Below are positions 8,439-18,183 of a stretch of 64,000 bases of DNA, piece after piece (the stretch's first letter is position 1; every line of letters begins with the position of its first letter). This DNA comes from Serratia plymuthica NBRC 102599 (GTDB taxonomy: Bacteria > Pseudomonadota > Gammaproteobacteria > Enterobacterales > Enterobacteriaceae), in NCBI RefSeq assembly GCF_001590925.1, contig NZ_BCTU01000010.1, positions 109,827-173,826 of the forward strand. Reading direction: 5' to 3'. Under the pieces are notes generated by a model. It worked only from the letters and a program-made list of their open reading frames with translations. It searched no databases and was not told the origin of the DNA. The translations under genes and the position numbers were made by a program.

Positions 8439-9893
8439 ATGAGCTGGTTTTCACGCGCCAGCGCGCTGCCGTTGTTGGTGGCCGGCGCCTTCTTTATGGA
8501 AAACCTCGACGGTACGGTGATTGTCACCGCCATGCCGCAGATGGCAGCCGCTTTCGGCGTGCGGGCGGTGGACATGAACATCGGCATTTCCGCCTATATT
8601 CTGACGCTGACGGTGTTTATTCCCGCCAGCGGCTGGATCGCCAACCGCTTTGGCGCACGCAATATCTTTGCCGCCGCGGTAGTGATTTTCACCCTGGCCT
8701 CGGTGCTGTGTGCCGCCAGCGTTAACCTGCCCACCTTTACCGCTGCCCGCATTCTGCAAGGCTTTGGCGGCGCGCTGATGGTGCCGGTCGGCCGGTTGGT
8801 GGTGCTGCGCAATACCGCCAAGCCGGATCTGATAAAAGCTATCGCCACCATTACCTGGCCGGGGCTGGTGGCACCCATCCTTGGCCCGCCGGTCGGCGGT
8901 TTTATTACCACCTACGCGTCATGGCACTGGATTTTTCTGCTCAACGTGCCGCTGGGCGTCGCCGCGCTGTGGTTGGCCTGGCGGTTGATACCACAAGAAG
9001 CGCCGCAGAAAGGCGTGCCCTTTGACGCCATCGGCTTCGTGCTGACCGGCATCGCCTGCTTCGGCCTGATGTTCGGCCTGGACCTGATCAATCACCCGCA
9101 GCTCTCCTGGCTGGTGCCGCTACTGTGCATCCTCGGCAGCCTTGCGCTGGGCGCGCTGGCGGTGCGCCACGCCAAACGCACCGCGCACCCGTTGATCACT
9201 CTGTGGGCAATGCGGATAAAAAGTTACGCCGTCACTATTTGGGGTGGCGCCTTATTCCGCATCGCCATTGGCGCCGTGCCCTTCTTGCTGCCGCTGCTGT
9301 TCCAGATCGGCTTTGGTCTCAACGCCTTTGACGCCGGGTTATTGGTGTTGGCGGTGTTTGCCGGGAATCTGGCGATGAAGCCTTTTACCTCTGCCGTGCT
9401 CTATCGTTTCCGTTTTCGCACCACGCTGGTAGTGAATGGGCTGCTGAACGCCGCCACCATTTTTGCCTGCGCGCTGCTGACGCCGCAAACCCCAACATGG
9501 CTGATTGTGGCATTGCTGTTCGTCAGCGGGTTGACGCGTTCCATGCAGTTCACCGCGCTGAATACACTGGCATTTTCCGAAGTGCCGCAGCCGCAGATGG
9601 GCGGCGCCAATACCCTGTTCACCGTATCGCAGCAACTGGGCAGCGGCCTGGGCATCGCCATCGGTGCGCTGGCGCTGCGGTTGGGGGAAATGCTGATACC
9701 GCCGTCGGCCGGTCGCCTGCCGCTGGTCGATTTCCAGTTGGCGTTTGGCGTTATCGGCGTTATCGCCCTGTTGGCGGTGGCAGACAGTCTGACGTTGAAT
9801 CCCGATGCCGGCAGCGAAGTCCGCCGGAAAAAATCCCCTTCGTCGGCACCGGCTGGCGCTGATGAATCCGTGGCAACCAAGGCAAGGAGTTAA
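8439..9893 (+). CDS. DHA2-family MFS drug exporter, HsrA/YieO-like
   Basis: About 484 aa with 13-14 predicted membrane helices. Motif A is seen as GWIANRFGARNIF, a motif-C-like stretch is GLVAPILGPPVGGFI, and WHWIFLLNVPLG is typical of the DHA2 (EmrB/QacA) branch; the start MENLDGTVIVTAMP resembles HsrA. It is expected to expel small toxic compounds by proton antiport in the inner membrane. The start is uncertain: GTG at 8415 is in frame upstream, neither start has a clear ribosome binding site, and ATG 8439 best fits the family. AAGGAG at its 3' end serves the following gene remnant. Confidence 0.85.
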   Translation: MSWFSRASALPLLVAGAFFMENLDGTVIVTAMPQMAAAFGVRAVDMNIGISAYILTLTVFIPASGWIANRFGARNIFAAAVVIFTLASVLCAASVNLPTFTAARILQGFGGALMVPVGRLVVLRNTAKPDLIKAIATITWPGLVAPILGPPVGGFITTYASWHWIFLLNVPLGVAALWLAWRLIPQEAPQKGVPFDAIGFVLTGIACFGLMFGLDLINHPQLSWLVPLLCILGSLALGALAVRHAKRTAHPLITLWAMRIKSYAVTIWGGALFRIAIGAVPFLLPLLFQIGFGLNAFDAGLLVLAVFAGNLAMKPFTSAVLYRFRFRTTLVVNGLLNAATIFACALLTPQTPTWLIVALLFVSGLTRSMQFTALNTLAFSEVPQPQMGGANTLFTVSQQLGSGLGIAIGALALRLGEMLIPPSAGRLPLVDFQLAFGVIGVIALLAVADSLTLNPDAGSEVRRKKSPSSAPAGADESVATKARS

Positions 9894-9896
9894 ACG

Positions 9897-10088
9897 ATGC
9901 AATACCGTCAGCTTGGCCATTCCGGCCTGAAAGTTTCGGCGCTGAGTCTCGGCACCATGACCTTTGGCGGCGCAGGCAAATTCGCCAAAACCGGCGATAC
10001 CGGCGTTGACGAAGCCCGCAGCCAGATAGACCGCTGTATCGACGCCGGCATCATCCTTAATCACGCCGCAGCAAGCGGCGAACGTTAA
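9897..10088 (+). pseudogene. Truncated aldo/keto reductase remnant
   Basis: The first ~51 codons read as the N-terminus of an aldo/keto reductase: MQYRQLGHSGLKVSALSLG then TMTFGGAGKF and a helix ending RCIDAGI. The family is normally about 320-340 aa. After residue ~51 the similarity stops and the frame ends within a dozen codons (ILNHAAASGER). The TIM barrel with the catalytic Tyr and Lys is missing, so this is probably a deletion remnant. It retains a good ribosome binding site (AAGGAG) that overlaps the stop of the transporter gene, suggesting the intact ancestor was co-transcribed with it. Confidence 0.8.
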
Positions 10089-10149
10089 CCTCCGCCGCCA
10101 TTGCTGCTATTGTGACAAAGGAAGCTCATGCTCAAATAAGGACGAATTG

Positions 10150-10449
10150 ATGAAAAAAGCGCTTATCCTGGGTGCACTGCTGCTAACCGCAGCCCCCTTG
10201 GCAGCCTTGGCTTCATGCGAAAGCGTGAAGGCGGACATTTCACAGAAAATTGTCAAAAACGGCGTACCGGAATCCGGCTTCAAGCTGGACATCGTGCCCA
10301 ATGACCAGGCTCAACAGGCTGGCGGATTGGTCGTTGGTCACTGCGAAAACGACACCCAGAAAATTGTCTATACCCGCCTGAGCAACGGCGATGACAACGG
10401 TGACGCGGCTCAGACCGGCACCAGCCAGGACACCAAAACCGCACAATAA
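10150..10449 (+). CDS. Small periplasmic DUF1161-type protein
   Basis: 99 aa. A signal peptide (MKKALILGALLLTAAPLAALA, cleaved before SCESV) is followed by a short mature protein with two cysteines (CESVKADISQKI and VVGHCEND) that could form a disulfide. The pattern fits the DUF1161 family, whose function is unknown. ATG 10150 is preferred to TTG 10147 because AAGGA precedes it with good spacing. The tail (GDDNGDAAQTGTSQDTKTAQ) is polar and low in complexity. A strong intrinsic terminator follows. Confidence 0.75.
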   Translation: MKKALILGALLLTAAPLAALASCESVKADISQKIVKNGVPESGFKLDIVPNDQAQQAGGLVVGHCENDTQKIVYTRLSNGDDNGDAAQTGTSQDTKTAQ

Positions 10450-10458
10450 CTGCAGCTC

Positions 10459-10486
10459 AGGGCGCAACCGCGCCCTTTCCTTTTTT
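10459..10486 (+). terminator. Intrinsic terminator after the DUF1161 gene
   Basis: Stem AGGGCGC / GCGCCCT with loop AACC, followed by TTCCTTTTTT. It sits between convergent genes and overlaps the stop codon of the minus-strand transporter gene at its end. Confidence 0.85.
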
Positions 10487-11972
10487 ACGCCTGTTCCGCC
10501 TCTTCACCCTCACCTTGCGGCCTATGCCGTGCGGGAATCAACATCGCCGCCGCCAGCGCCAGCAACGAAATCAGTGCGGAAACCAAAAACACCCAATGTA
10601 ACGAAGCGGCCACCTGCTGAATGATATCGGCCAGCTTTTCCGGCGTCATTGCGCCACGCACCGCCGGCTCCATCAGTTGCTGCACCGGATCGGCGGTTTG
10701 CGGCAGACGATACTGCAAGTTAAGGTTCAATGTTGCGCCCAGAATAGCGGTGCCGATGGCCGACCCCATCATCCGGGTGAAGACCGTACAGGCGGTGGCT
10801 ATGCCGCGAATGCTGTGATGCGCGGCGTTTTGCACTGAAACCAGAAACGTGGTGTTGCACAACCCCATGCCGGCACCCACCATAAAGGCCGCCAACCGCC
10901 CCCACAACAGACCGCCGTTCGGCTGCAGCAGCAATAAAATCAACCCACCTGCGACCAGCAACAGCGCCCCCAACAACGCGGTGGTACGGTAAGACGTCAT
11001 CAACATCAGCCGCCCACTCAGGGTGCTGGCCAGCGGCCATCCGATCGACATCAACGCCAGCGTGGTTCCAGCTTCCAGCGGCGTTCCGCCCATCACGCCC
11101 TGAATAAAAGTCGGCAGAAAAGCGCTGATCCCCATCATCGCCGCACCGATCACCACTCCGCCAATATTACCGGCCACAATCACCCGGCTTTGCCATAATG
11201 CCAGCGGGAACAGCGGCTCTGGCGCGCGGCGTTCCTGGCGGATCAGCAGCATCAGCGAAACCGCCGCCAACGACAACAGCGGCAACACCCACCACCCCAG
11301 ACTTTCCGCCTGCAGCAGCGACATTAGCAGCGCCGCGACAAACAGCGTCAGCCACGCCGTGCCCGCCAGATCCAGCGCGTGTTTCCGCACCTGTTTACTG
11401 GAAGGCAGATAACGGCCGAGGAAAAACATCGCCAGCAGGCCGATTGGCAAGTTGACCCAGAACACCAGCGCCCAAGGCAAATGCTGGACGATAAACGCCC
11501 CCAGCAGCGGACCGATGATTGCCGACACGCCCCACACGCTGGACAGATAGCCCATGACTTTCGGCCGCTCGGTCGCACTGTAGATATCGCCGATAATGGT
11601 GGTCGCAATCGGCATAATCGCCCCGGCGCCCAGCCCCTGCAACAGCCGAAAACCAATCAGCCAGTACATGTTGGGCGAAAAACCGCACAACACCGAGCCC
11701 AGTAAAAACAGCGATGCGCCAAAGAAAAATACCCGCTTGCGGCCCAATAGATCCGCCAGCCGGCCATAGATCGGAATGGTGATGGCCTGCGCCAGCAAAT
11801 AGACCGCAAAGACCCAGCCCAGCAGCGAGAAACCGCCGAGATCGCCAATGATGGTCGGCATCGCCGTGGCGACAATCGTCGCCTCGATGGCTGACATAAA
11901 CATTGCCAGCATGCAGGCGATCAGAATCAGCGGGCGATGAGCGAGGGGTGCAGATGAGTCGTTATTAGTCAT
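10485..11972 (-). CDS. DHA2-family MFS multidrug transporter (EmrB/QacA type)
   Basis: 495 aa, 14 predicted membrane helices. MFMSAIEATIVATAMPTII at the start of helix 1, motif A GRLADLLGRKRVF, the RLLQGLGAGAIMP region and motif-C-like SAIIGPLLGAFIV place it among 14-helix drug:H+ antiporters. The C-terminus after the last helix is short and acidic (RPQGEGEEAEQA). It is a stand-alone gene on the minus strand with a 274-bp intergenic region to clcB. It is not a close match to the other MFS gene at 8439. Substrate unknown. Confidence 0.87.
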   Translation of the reverse strand: MTNNDSSAPLAHRPLILIACMLAMFMSAIEATIVATAMPTIIGDLGGFSLLGWVFAVYLLAQAITIPIYGRLADLLGRKRVFFFGASLFLLGSVLCGFSPNMYWLIGFRLLQGLGAGAIMPIATTIIGDIYSATERPKVMGYLSSVWGVSAIIGPLLGAFIVQHLPWALVFWVNLPIGLLAMFFLGRYLPSSKQVRKHALDLAGTAWLTLFVAALLMSLLQAESLGWWVLPLLSLAAVSLMLLIRQERRAPEPLFPLALWQSRVIVAGNIGGVVIGAAMMGISAFLPTFIQGVMGGTPLEAGTTLALMSIGWPLASTLSGRLMLMTSYRTTALLGALLLVAGGLILLLLQPNGGLLWGRLAAFMVGAGMGLCNTTFLVSVQNAAHHSIRGIATACTVFTRMMGSAIGTAILGATLNLNLQYRLPQTADPVQQLMEPAVRGAMTPEKLADIIQQVAASLHWVFLVSALISLLALAAAMLIPARHRPQGEGEEAEQA

Positions 11973-12246
11973 AGCGTTGTTTGGCTCTGGATTTTTATTG
12001 TCATCAAATTATACCCGCCGGGTTAAACGCTGCCGTAAGCTGTGTCTACTTCCCTGTTTTCAATGGCGAAAAACGCATCATTTGAACACTTGGTGACAAC
12101 GTAACTGTAAATCAACGGGATTTATCGTTTCGCCGTTGAAACCACGATCCCAGCGGCGAATCTAAAAAGATTCTCTGGCCTTCGGCCGGACCGGCAAGCA
12201 CAATGCCCAACTGAACCTTTCATTTTTCTCACGATTTTACCGCCTC

Positions 12247-13527
12247 ATGAAACGATGGGTCCACTTGCATCACTATCGCGCCCTGCTGCGCCGCCTGTTT
12301 ACCGCCATCTTTCTGGGCATTGCCGCCGCGTTGGTCGTTTGGCTGTTTCACCGCGCCATGCTCGGGCTGGAGTGGGCATTGCTCGATCACGAAGATGGCA
12401 GCCTGGTGGCCGCCGCCGCGGCATTACCGGGCTGGCGCAGAGCCTTGACTCCGGCTCTGGGCGGCCTGGCGGCCGGTTTGTTGCTGTGGGTTTATCAGCG
12501 TTATCAACATCAGCGGCAAATAGCGCCCACCGATTATATGGAAGCGATAGAAACCGGCGACGGGCGGCTTGATGTCAGCGCCAGCCTGATTAAATGCCTG
12601 GCTTCATTGCTGGTGGTGTCCAGCGGCAGCGCTATCGGCCGCGAAGGCGCGATGATCCTGCTGGCAGCACTGGTGGGATCGGTATTTGCCCAGCGTTTCA
12701 CCCATGAGAAAGAGTGGAAACTGTGGGTGGCCTGCGGTGCGGCCGCCGGTATGGCCAGCGCCTATCACGCGCCGCTGGCGGGCAGCCTGTTTATCGCCGA
12801 AATTCTGTTTGGCACTCTGATGCTGGCTTCGCTCGGCCCGGTGGTGATTGCCGCCGTCAGCGCGCTGCTGGTAACTAATTTGCTCAACGGTGGCCAGGCG
12901 CCGCTGTATCTGGTGGAACCGCTGCCTGCGCCCTGGCCGGTGCAATATCTGTTGATGGCGCTGCTCGGGATACTGGCCGGTATCTGCGGCCCGCTGTTTC
13001 TGTGGACGATGTCGGCTTCCGGCCATGCGTTCCGATCGCTGCGCCTGACGCCGCCGCTACAGCTGGCGCTGGGCGGATTCATTGTTGGTTTACTGTCGCT
13101 GCTGTTTCCTGAAGTGTGGGGCAATGGCTACAGCGTGGTGCAGTCTCTGCTCAGCGCGCCGCCCGGCGTATTGCTGGTTGGCGCCATTTTGATCTGCAAA
13201 CTTCTGGCGGTGCTTGCCAGCAGTGGTTCCGGCGCGCCCGGCGGCGTGTTCACCCCAACGCTGTTTGTCGGGGCTGCGCTGGGCTCGCTGGTTGGGCAAC
13301 TGTGCGCCACCTGGCCCGAACTGGGCGCGGCCGTACCCTTGCTGATGGCGTTGACCGGCATGGCGACCCTGTTGGCCGCCACCACTCACGCGCCGATTAT
13401 GGCCGCACTGATGGTGTTTGAGATGACCGGCGAATACACCTTGTTGCCCGGTATCCTGCTGGCCTGCGTGATCGCCACCACCGTATCGCGCGGCTTGCGC
13501 TCAGTCTCGGTCTATCACAACGCCTAA
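12247..13527 (+). CDS. clcB: ClC-type chloride channel/transporter ClcB
   Basis: 426 aa inner-membrane ClC protein. The gating motif [15 protein letters not shown] (the ClcB form of GREGP, with the gate Glu) and [16 protein letters not shown] (the GxFxP selectivity motif) are present, with around ten or more hydrophobic segments. In E. coli ClcB contributes with ClcA to acid-stress chloride flux. The order clcB-bioD2-mlc matches E. coli, which supports the name. It is convergent with bioD2 and overlaps it by 4 bases at the stop codons. The ribosome binding site is weak. Confidence 0.93.
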   Translation: MKRWVHLHHYRALLRRLFTAIFLGIAAALVVWLFHRAMLGLEWALLDHEDGSLVAAAAALPGWRRALTPALGGLAAGLLLWVYQRYQHQRQIAPTDYMEAIETGDGRLDVSASLIKCLASLLVVSSGSAIGREGAMILLAALVGSVFAQRFTHEKEWKLWVACGAAAGMASAYHAPLAGSLFIAEILFGTLMLASLGPVVIAAVSALLVTNLLNGGQAPLYLVEPLPAPWPVQYLLMALLGILAGICGPLFLWTMSASGHAFRSLRLTPPLQLALGGFIVGLLSLLFPEVWGNGYSVVQSLLSAPPGVLLVGAILICKLLAVLASSGSGAPGGVFTPTLFVGAALGSLVGQLCATWPELGAAVPLLMALTGMATLLAATTHAPIMAALMVFEMTGEYTLLPGILLACVIATTVSRGLRSVSVYHNA

Positions 13528-14195
13528 CGGTTCAACAGCGCGGAGATATCGAGATAGTGCGCCAGTTCGCGCTGCTCGGCGCGCGGCAGATAAGGGATTT
13601 CGCCCAACAGCGGCGCAGGGATGCGTTGACGCAAGGCTTCAATGGTTTCTGCGTAATGCGCCAGCCCCGGGTTAATCCGGTTCGCCACCCATCCCAACAA
13701 AGGTAAGCCGTCATTAATGATCGACTGCGCCGTTAACAAGGCGTGGCTGACGCAGCCCAGCTTGATTCCCACCACCAATACCACCGGCAATTGCTCCTGG
13801 ATCACCCACTCGGCGTAGGGACGCAGATCGTTCATCAGCACACGCCAACCGCCGCTGCCCTCCACGACCACGGTGTCGGCTCTGGCGGACAAACTTTGCA
13901 ACCCGCTGCTCATCACGCCGTAGTTGATATCCTCGGTGGCATGGGCGTGAAACACCTCATCCAGACAGGTGATGGGATTAATTTCCTCGTACGACAGCGG
14001 CAGGGTCGAAGACGCCTGTAAAACCAAAGCGTCTTTATTGCGAATGCCTTCGCTGGTTTCCTGACAACGCGCCGCGATCGGCTTATAGCCGGCTACCGAA
14101 CGGCCCTGCGCGGCGAGCGCCTGCAGCAAGGCGCGGGAAACCACGGTTTTACCGACGTCGGTATCCGTGCCTGTTACAAATAAACGCTTTAACAT
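13524..14195 (-). CDS. bioD2: Dethiobiotin synthetase paralogue BioD2 (YnfK)
   Basis: 223 aa ATP-dependent dethiobiotin synthetase. The P-loop GTDTDVGKT at residues 8-16 is diagnostic, and [14 protein letters not shown] matches the second nucleotide/metal motif. It converts 7,8-diaminopelargonic acid and CO2 to dethiobiotin in biotin synthesis. This is the copy that sits beside mlc, as in E. coli; the copy in the bio operon would lie elsewhere. Whether it is the main enzyme or a reserve copy cannot be decided here. Confidence 0.92.
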   Translation of the reverse strand: MLKRLFVTGTDTDVGKTVVSRALLQALAAQGRSVAGYKPIAARCQETSEGIRNKDALVLQASSTLPLSYEEINPITCLDEVFHAHATEDINYGVMSSGLQSLSARADTVVVEGSGGWRVLMNDLRPYAEWVIQEQLPVVLVVGIKLGCVSHALLTAQSIINDGLPLLGWVANRINPGLAHYAETIEALRQRIPAPLLGEIPYLPRAEQRELAHYLDISALLNR

Positions 14196-14341
14196 GTTTT
14201 AATTGCCCCGAAATGCTCCATGAATCCAAATATCGCCGCATTAAGGCGAAGGAGACGAACGGGAAAATTCTAGGGGATGCTGAACGCACAGGGCTTGAGG
14301 TAGCGCAATCTTTTGTCGTTAAACGATAAGTATTACTGATG

Positions 14342-15559
14342 CTACCCTTGCAACAGTTGCACCAACAGCGAACCGTTGTACAAGGCTTCCTTCACCAGTG
14401 CGGCGCCGGGCATGGTGCCTTTGTTGAAGAACTGAGTAGATTCTACCTGTACATGGTCGCTGTAAGCCGGCAACGACTGCTGACGAATGCAAGAGGCGAT
14501 GGCCGGATGCAGGATTTCCGCCGCGCGATTCAGCGGTGAACCGACCAGGATTTTTTCAGGGTTGAACAAGTTGACCATGATCGCCAGGATACGCCCCACG
14601 CTGTGACCCACGCCGAGGATGATGTCTTTGGCCAGTTGATCGCCCGCCAGCGCCGCATCGCACAGGGACTCAGCCGTCAGCGGCGCGCCGTGCAGGCTGG
14701 AGCTCATGGAGGTCGCGAGACGCTGCTGGGCGATCTCCAGGATGTTTTCAATACTGGCGACGGTTTCCAGACAACCGTGGTTGCCGCAGTAACAGCGTTT
14801 ACCGTAAGGATCGACCTGCGTATGACCAATCTCTACCACGCTATGGCTGCCGCCGTGCAGCACCCGCCCGCCGGTGATCACACCCGCCCCGACGTTGTGG
14901 TCGATCACCACCTGAATCACGTTCTGGCTGCCGCGCGAGGCGCCATACAGCGCTTCGGCCATGGTCCAGGCGCTGATATCGTGTTGCAGGTAGACCGGCA
15001 GCCCGGTGCGGGTTTCCAGCGCGGGACCCAGCGGCATGTCCACGACATCGTAAAACGGCATGCGGTGCACCACGCCGGAGGCCACATCAATCATGCCCGG
15101 CAGCGTAATGGCGATCGCCGTCAGCCGCTCAAGTTTGCTTTGATGGCGGATAAAAAATTGGTCAACTTCACTGAGAATGCGTTTTAGCAGCGGTTCAGGG
15201 TGTTCGGCATCCAGCGGCAACAGCTCTTCCACCACCAGTTTGCTGCTGAGATCGCGCAGCGCGAGCGTAATGGTGCCGCGGCTGATACGAGCGGAAAGGT
15301 AATGCCAGGCTTCGGTGTCCAGCACCAGCCCGACCGCCGGCCGCCCACGGCTGCCGACTTCCTGATATTCGTTTTCTTTAACCAGATGCGCTTCCAGCAG
15401 CTCACGCACGATTTTGGTGATGCTGGCGGGGGCGAGCTGCGCGCGTTTTGACAGTTCGATGCGCGAAATTGGGCCCAGTTGATCGATTAACCGATAAACT
15501 GCCCCTGCATTTGTTTGTTTGATTTGATCGATATGCCCAGGCTGCCCAACAGCAATCAC
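14342..15559 (-). CDS. mlc: Global glucose repressor Mlc (DgsA)
   Basis: 405 aa, near-identical in layout to E. coli Mlc (406 aa): start GQPGHIDQIKQTNAGAVYRL, helix-turn-helix QLAPASITKIVRELLEAHLV, ROK signatures HDISAWTMAEAL and GAGVITGGRVL, zinc site CYCGNHGCLE and C-terminus YNGSLLVQLLQG. Mlc represses ptsG, ptsHI, manXYZ and malT and is sequestered by unphosphorylated EIICB-Glc. The start is GTG at 15559 with AGGAG upstream. Its position next to bioD2 and ynfL is the enterobacterial arrangement. Confidence 0.96.
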   Translation of the reverse strand: MIAVGQPGHIDQIKQTNAGAVYRLIDQLGPISRIELSKRAQLAPASITKIVRELLEAHLVKENEYQEVGSRGRPAVGLVLDTEAWHYLSARISRGTITLALRDLSSKLVVEELLPLDAEHPEPLLKRILSEVDQFFIRHQSKLERLTAIAITLPGMIDVASGVVHRMPFYDVVDMPLGPALETRTGLPVYLQHDISAWTMAEALYGASRGSQNVIQVVIDHNVGAGVITGGRVLHGGSHSVVEIGHTQVDPYGKRCYCGNHGCLETVASIENILEIAQQRLATSMSSSLHGAPLTAESLCDAALAGDQLAKDIILGVGHSVGRILAIMVNLFNPEKILVGSPLNRAAEILHPAIASCIRQQSLPAYSDHVQVESTQFFNKGTMPGAALVKEALYNGSLLVQLLQG

Positions 15560-15717
15560 AAACCTGCTCCTACTATTTTTCGCGCTTCTAAATAAAGACT
15601 AGAGGCTATGGTGGGGCTTTTGTAATACAGCGTCAACTATTTGATTCGTTATGTGATTTGCCGCACAAATTCGCCCCGCTTTCGCTGCGGATTGCGTTTT
15701 ATTTGCGCAGCACTCCG

Positions 15718-16608
15718 TCACGGCAGCAACAGTGCCATCAGCGATTTGGCCGCTGCGGTCAGCGCCCTTTGGCGGTGATGCACCAACCAGACTTCGGTCA
15801 TCGCCTCCGGTTCCGCCAGCGGCAGGTATTTCACCCCATCGACTTTCACCCGGCCAAAAGACGCCGGCAAAATAGAAATACCCAGCCCGGAAGACACCAG
15901 GCCGATGATGGTCATCGCTTCACCGACTTCCTGGGTGATATAAGGCGTGATCCCCGCTTTGGCCAACAGCGACAGGATTTCGTCATGCAACGCCGTGCCT
16001 ACCTCTCGCGAGAAAAACACAAAGGGTTCTTCCGCCAGATGCTGAAAACGCAAGGTGCCGGGCGCAACATGGGTTAGCGGATGCCCTTCCGGCACCACCG
16101 CGACCAGTGGCTCGCACAGTAACAATTGATGCTTCAGCACCTCCGGCAAGCGCGTATTGCGCATCACGCCCAGATCCAGCTCGCCGTTGAGCAGCGGTTC
16201 GATCTGTTGCTTGGTGTTCACTTCACGCATTTTTATATGCACGTGCGGGTGCTGTTGGCGGTAAGCTCGCAAACTGCGCGATACCACGCTGATAAACGGC
16301 GCCGAAGAGGTGAAACCAATGGTCAACTCGCCCAGTTCGCCACGCTCCAGTCGCGCGGCCTTCTCCGCCGCACGGCTGACCTGATCGAGCACCTGATAAG
16401 CTTCTTTCAGGAACATTTCCCCCGCCTGCGTCAGGCTGACATTGCGGTTGTTACGCGCCAACAAACGCGCGCCGACCATTTCCTCCAACGCCTGGATTTG
16501 CTGGCTGAGCGGCGGTTGCGAAATGCGCAGACGTTCCGCCGCACGACCGAAATGCAATTCTTCCGCCACGGCGACAAAATAGCGCAGGTGTCTCAGTTCG
16601 ATATTCAT
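15718..16608 (-). CDS. ynfL: LysR-type regulator YnfL
   Basis: 296 aa. N-terminal LysR helix-turn-helix (residues 1-60, LRYFVAVAEELHFGRAAERL, PPLSQQIQALEEMVGARLL) and a C-terminal inducer-binding domain. It is divergent from ynfM with a 119-bp gap, the same pair and orientation as in E. coli. Control of the ynfM exporter is therefore a reasonable inference. The inducer is unknown. A T-N11-A-type AT-rich stretch (ATTATTAATATATTAG) lies in the gap just upstream and could be its binding site. Confidence 0.88.
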   Translation of the reverse strand: MNIELRHLRYFVAVAEELHFGRAAERLRISQPPLSQQIQALEEMVGARLLARNNRNVSLTQAGEMFLKEAYQVLDQVSRAAEKAARLERGELGELTIGFTSSAPFISVVSRSLRAYRQQHPHVHIKMREVNTKQQIEPLLNGELDLGVMRNTRLPEVLKHQLLLCEPLVAVVPEGHPLTHVAPGTLRFQHLAEEPFVFFSREVGTALHDEILSLLAKAGITPYITQEVGEAMTIIGLVSSGLGISILPASFGRVKVDGVKYLPLAEPEAMTEVWLVHHRQRALTAAAKSLMALLLP

Positions 16609-16727
16609 ACTTTAAACGTCTTAATTTGAATTATTAATATATTAGACAAAAAACTGAGCTCTCCCTATCATTTTGTTAACCCATGATGTGCTGATTTAAA
16701 TCTCCCGACGTTCGGTAAGGAAAGACT

Positions 16728-18023
16728 GTGACAACCCCTGTGCGTTCTGCGGCTAGTATGCCGTCGACGCTGGCCGCCAACGACGATGCGGCTGCTGCGC
16801 CAAAAGCCAAACGCTCCACCCTGAATAAACTCCCTTACATCGAACGCGGAACGCCGCAGTTTATGCGCGTTACTCTGGCGCTGTTTTCCGCCGGGTTGGC
16901 TACTTTCGCCCTGCTGTACTGCGTGCAGCCGATCCTGCCGGTTCTGTCGCAAGACTTTGGCATCTCGCCGGCGGAAAGCAGCCTGTCGCTGTCGGCGTCC
17001 ACCGGCCTGCTGGCACTCGGCCTGATGTTTACCGGCCCGTTGTCCGATGCCATCGGCCGTAAATCGGTGATGGTGGTGGCGCTGTTGCTGGCGGCAATAT
17101 GCACCCTGATTTGCGCCTTTATGACCAGTTGGCACGGTATCTTGCTGATGCGCGCACTGATTGGGCTGTCGCTGAGCGGCGTGGCCGCCGTTGGCATGAC
17201 TTACCTTAGCGAAGAAATCCACCCCAGCTTTGTCGCCTTTTCGATGGGGCTTTACATCAGCGGCAACTCCATCGGCGGCATGAGCGGCCGCCTGGTAACC
17301 GGGGTGCTGACCGATTTCTTCTCCTGGCGCGTGTCGCTGGCGGTGATCGGGTTGTTCGCGCTGGCCGCAGCCTGCATGTTCTGGCGTATTCTGCCCGCGT
17401 CTACGCATTTTCGCGCCAGTTCGCTGCGCCCGCGAACCCTGCTGATTAACTTCAGGCTGCATTGGCACGACAAGGGCCTGCCGCTGCTGTTTGCCGAGGG
17501 TTTTCTGCTGATGGGCAGCTTTGTCACCCTGTTCAACTACATTGGCTACCGCCTGCTGTCCGATCCTTATCACCTCAGCCAGGCGATTGTCGGCCTGTTG
17601 TCGGTGGTGTATCTGACCGGCTCTTACAGCTCACCGAAAGCTGGCGCAATGACGTCTCGTTTCGGCCGTGGCCCGGTTCTGCTGGCTTCGATCCTGATTA
17701 TGCTGATCGGTATCCTGATTACCGCACTGGCACCGGTAGCGGTTATTTTTATCGGCATGATGCTGTTTACCGCCGGTTTCTTTGCCGCCCATTCGGTTGC
17801 CAGCAGTTGGATCGGCCGCCGGGCGCGGCGCGCCAAAGGCCAGGCGTCTTCTCTTTATCTGTTTTGCTATTACGTCGGTTCCAGCGTCGCCGGTACGCTC
17901 GGCGGCGTGTTCTGGCACAGTTTCGGCTGGAGCGGTGTGGTGGCGTTTATCAGCGTGATGCTGCTGCTGGCTCTGCTGGTAGTGCACTATCTGAAGAAAC
18001 TGCCGGAAGCGGCGCGCGTCTGA
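16728..18023 (+). CDS. ynfM: MFS transporter YnfM (arabinose/drug exporter group)
   Basis: 431 aa, 12 predicted helices. The sequence RGTPQFMRVTLALFSAGLA then LLYCVQPILPVLSQ closely follows E. coli YnfM, as do SEEIHPSFVAFSMGLYISG and INFRLHWHDKGLPLLFAEGF. GTG start with AAGGA 7 bases upstream. YnfM is a DHA1-type exporter of uncertain substrate. The N-terminal ~35 residues (Ala-rich, charged) are longer than the membrane core and presumably cytoplasmic. A 10-bp stem hairpin follows. Confidence 0.92.
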   Translation: MTTPVRSAASMPSTLAANDDAAAAPKAKRSTLNKLPYIERGTPQFMRVTLALFSAGLATFALLYCVQPILPVLSQDFGISPAESSLSLSASTGLLALGLMFTGPLSDAIGRKSVMVVALLLAAICTLICAFMTSWHGILLMRALIGLSLSGVAAVGMTYLSEEIHPSFVAFSMGLYISGNSIGGMSGRLVTGVLTDFFSWRVSLAVIGLFALAAACMFWRILPASTHFRASSLRPRTLLINFRLHWHDKGLPLLFAEGFLLMGSFVTLFNYIGYRLLSDPYHLSQAIVGLLSVVYLTGSYSSPKAGAMTSRFGRGPVLLASILIMLIGILITALAPVAVIFIGMMLFTAGFFAAHSVASSWIGRRARRAKGQASSLYLFCYYVGSSVAGTLGGVFWHSFGWSGVVAFISVMLLLALLVVHYLKKLPEAARV

Positions 18024-18032
18024 CCCCTCTCC

Positions 18033-18066
18033 TTGCCGCCTGCCTGTACGCAGAAACAGGCGGCAA
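18033..18066 (+). terminator. Hairpin behind ynfM
   Basis: A perfect 10-bp stem (TTGCCGCCTG / CAGGCGGCAA) with a 14-base loop lies 10 bases after the ynfM stop. It lacks a good T run (CCTTAATT follows), so termination may be inefficient or Rho-aided. Confidence 0.55.
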
Positions 18067-18149
18067 CCTTAATTCCCCTGCCAGGCTGGACCACTGAGGG
18101 CCTGGTGTTATCACTGTGGCCGAGGTTGCCCTTTCGTTTGCCGTTCTCT

Positions 18150-18171
18150 TATTGTATGTTGTAACTAAAAT
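18150..18171 (+). promoter_or_regulatory. Replication terminator site (Ter) directly upstream of tus
   Basis: GTATGTTGTAACTA at 18154-18167 is identical to the core of E. coli TerB, with flanking A/T-rich bases in agreement. Reading from known Tus-Ter polarity, the non-permissive face is the GTATG side, so forks moving to higher coordinates should be arrested and forks from the right should pass. The site ends only about 13 bases before the tus start, next to its ribosome binding site. Bound Tus should therefore also repress its own gene. Confidence 0.93.
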
Positions 18172-18183
18172 ACGAGGTGAATG

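Noticed and set aside
12866..12880. Ter-like sequence TGGTAACTAATT inside clcB
   Set aside because: It lacks the essential ATGTTG half of the Ter core and lies in conserved coding sequence.
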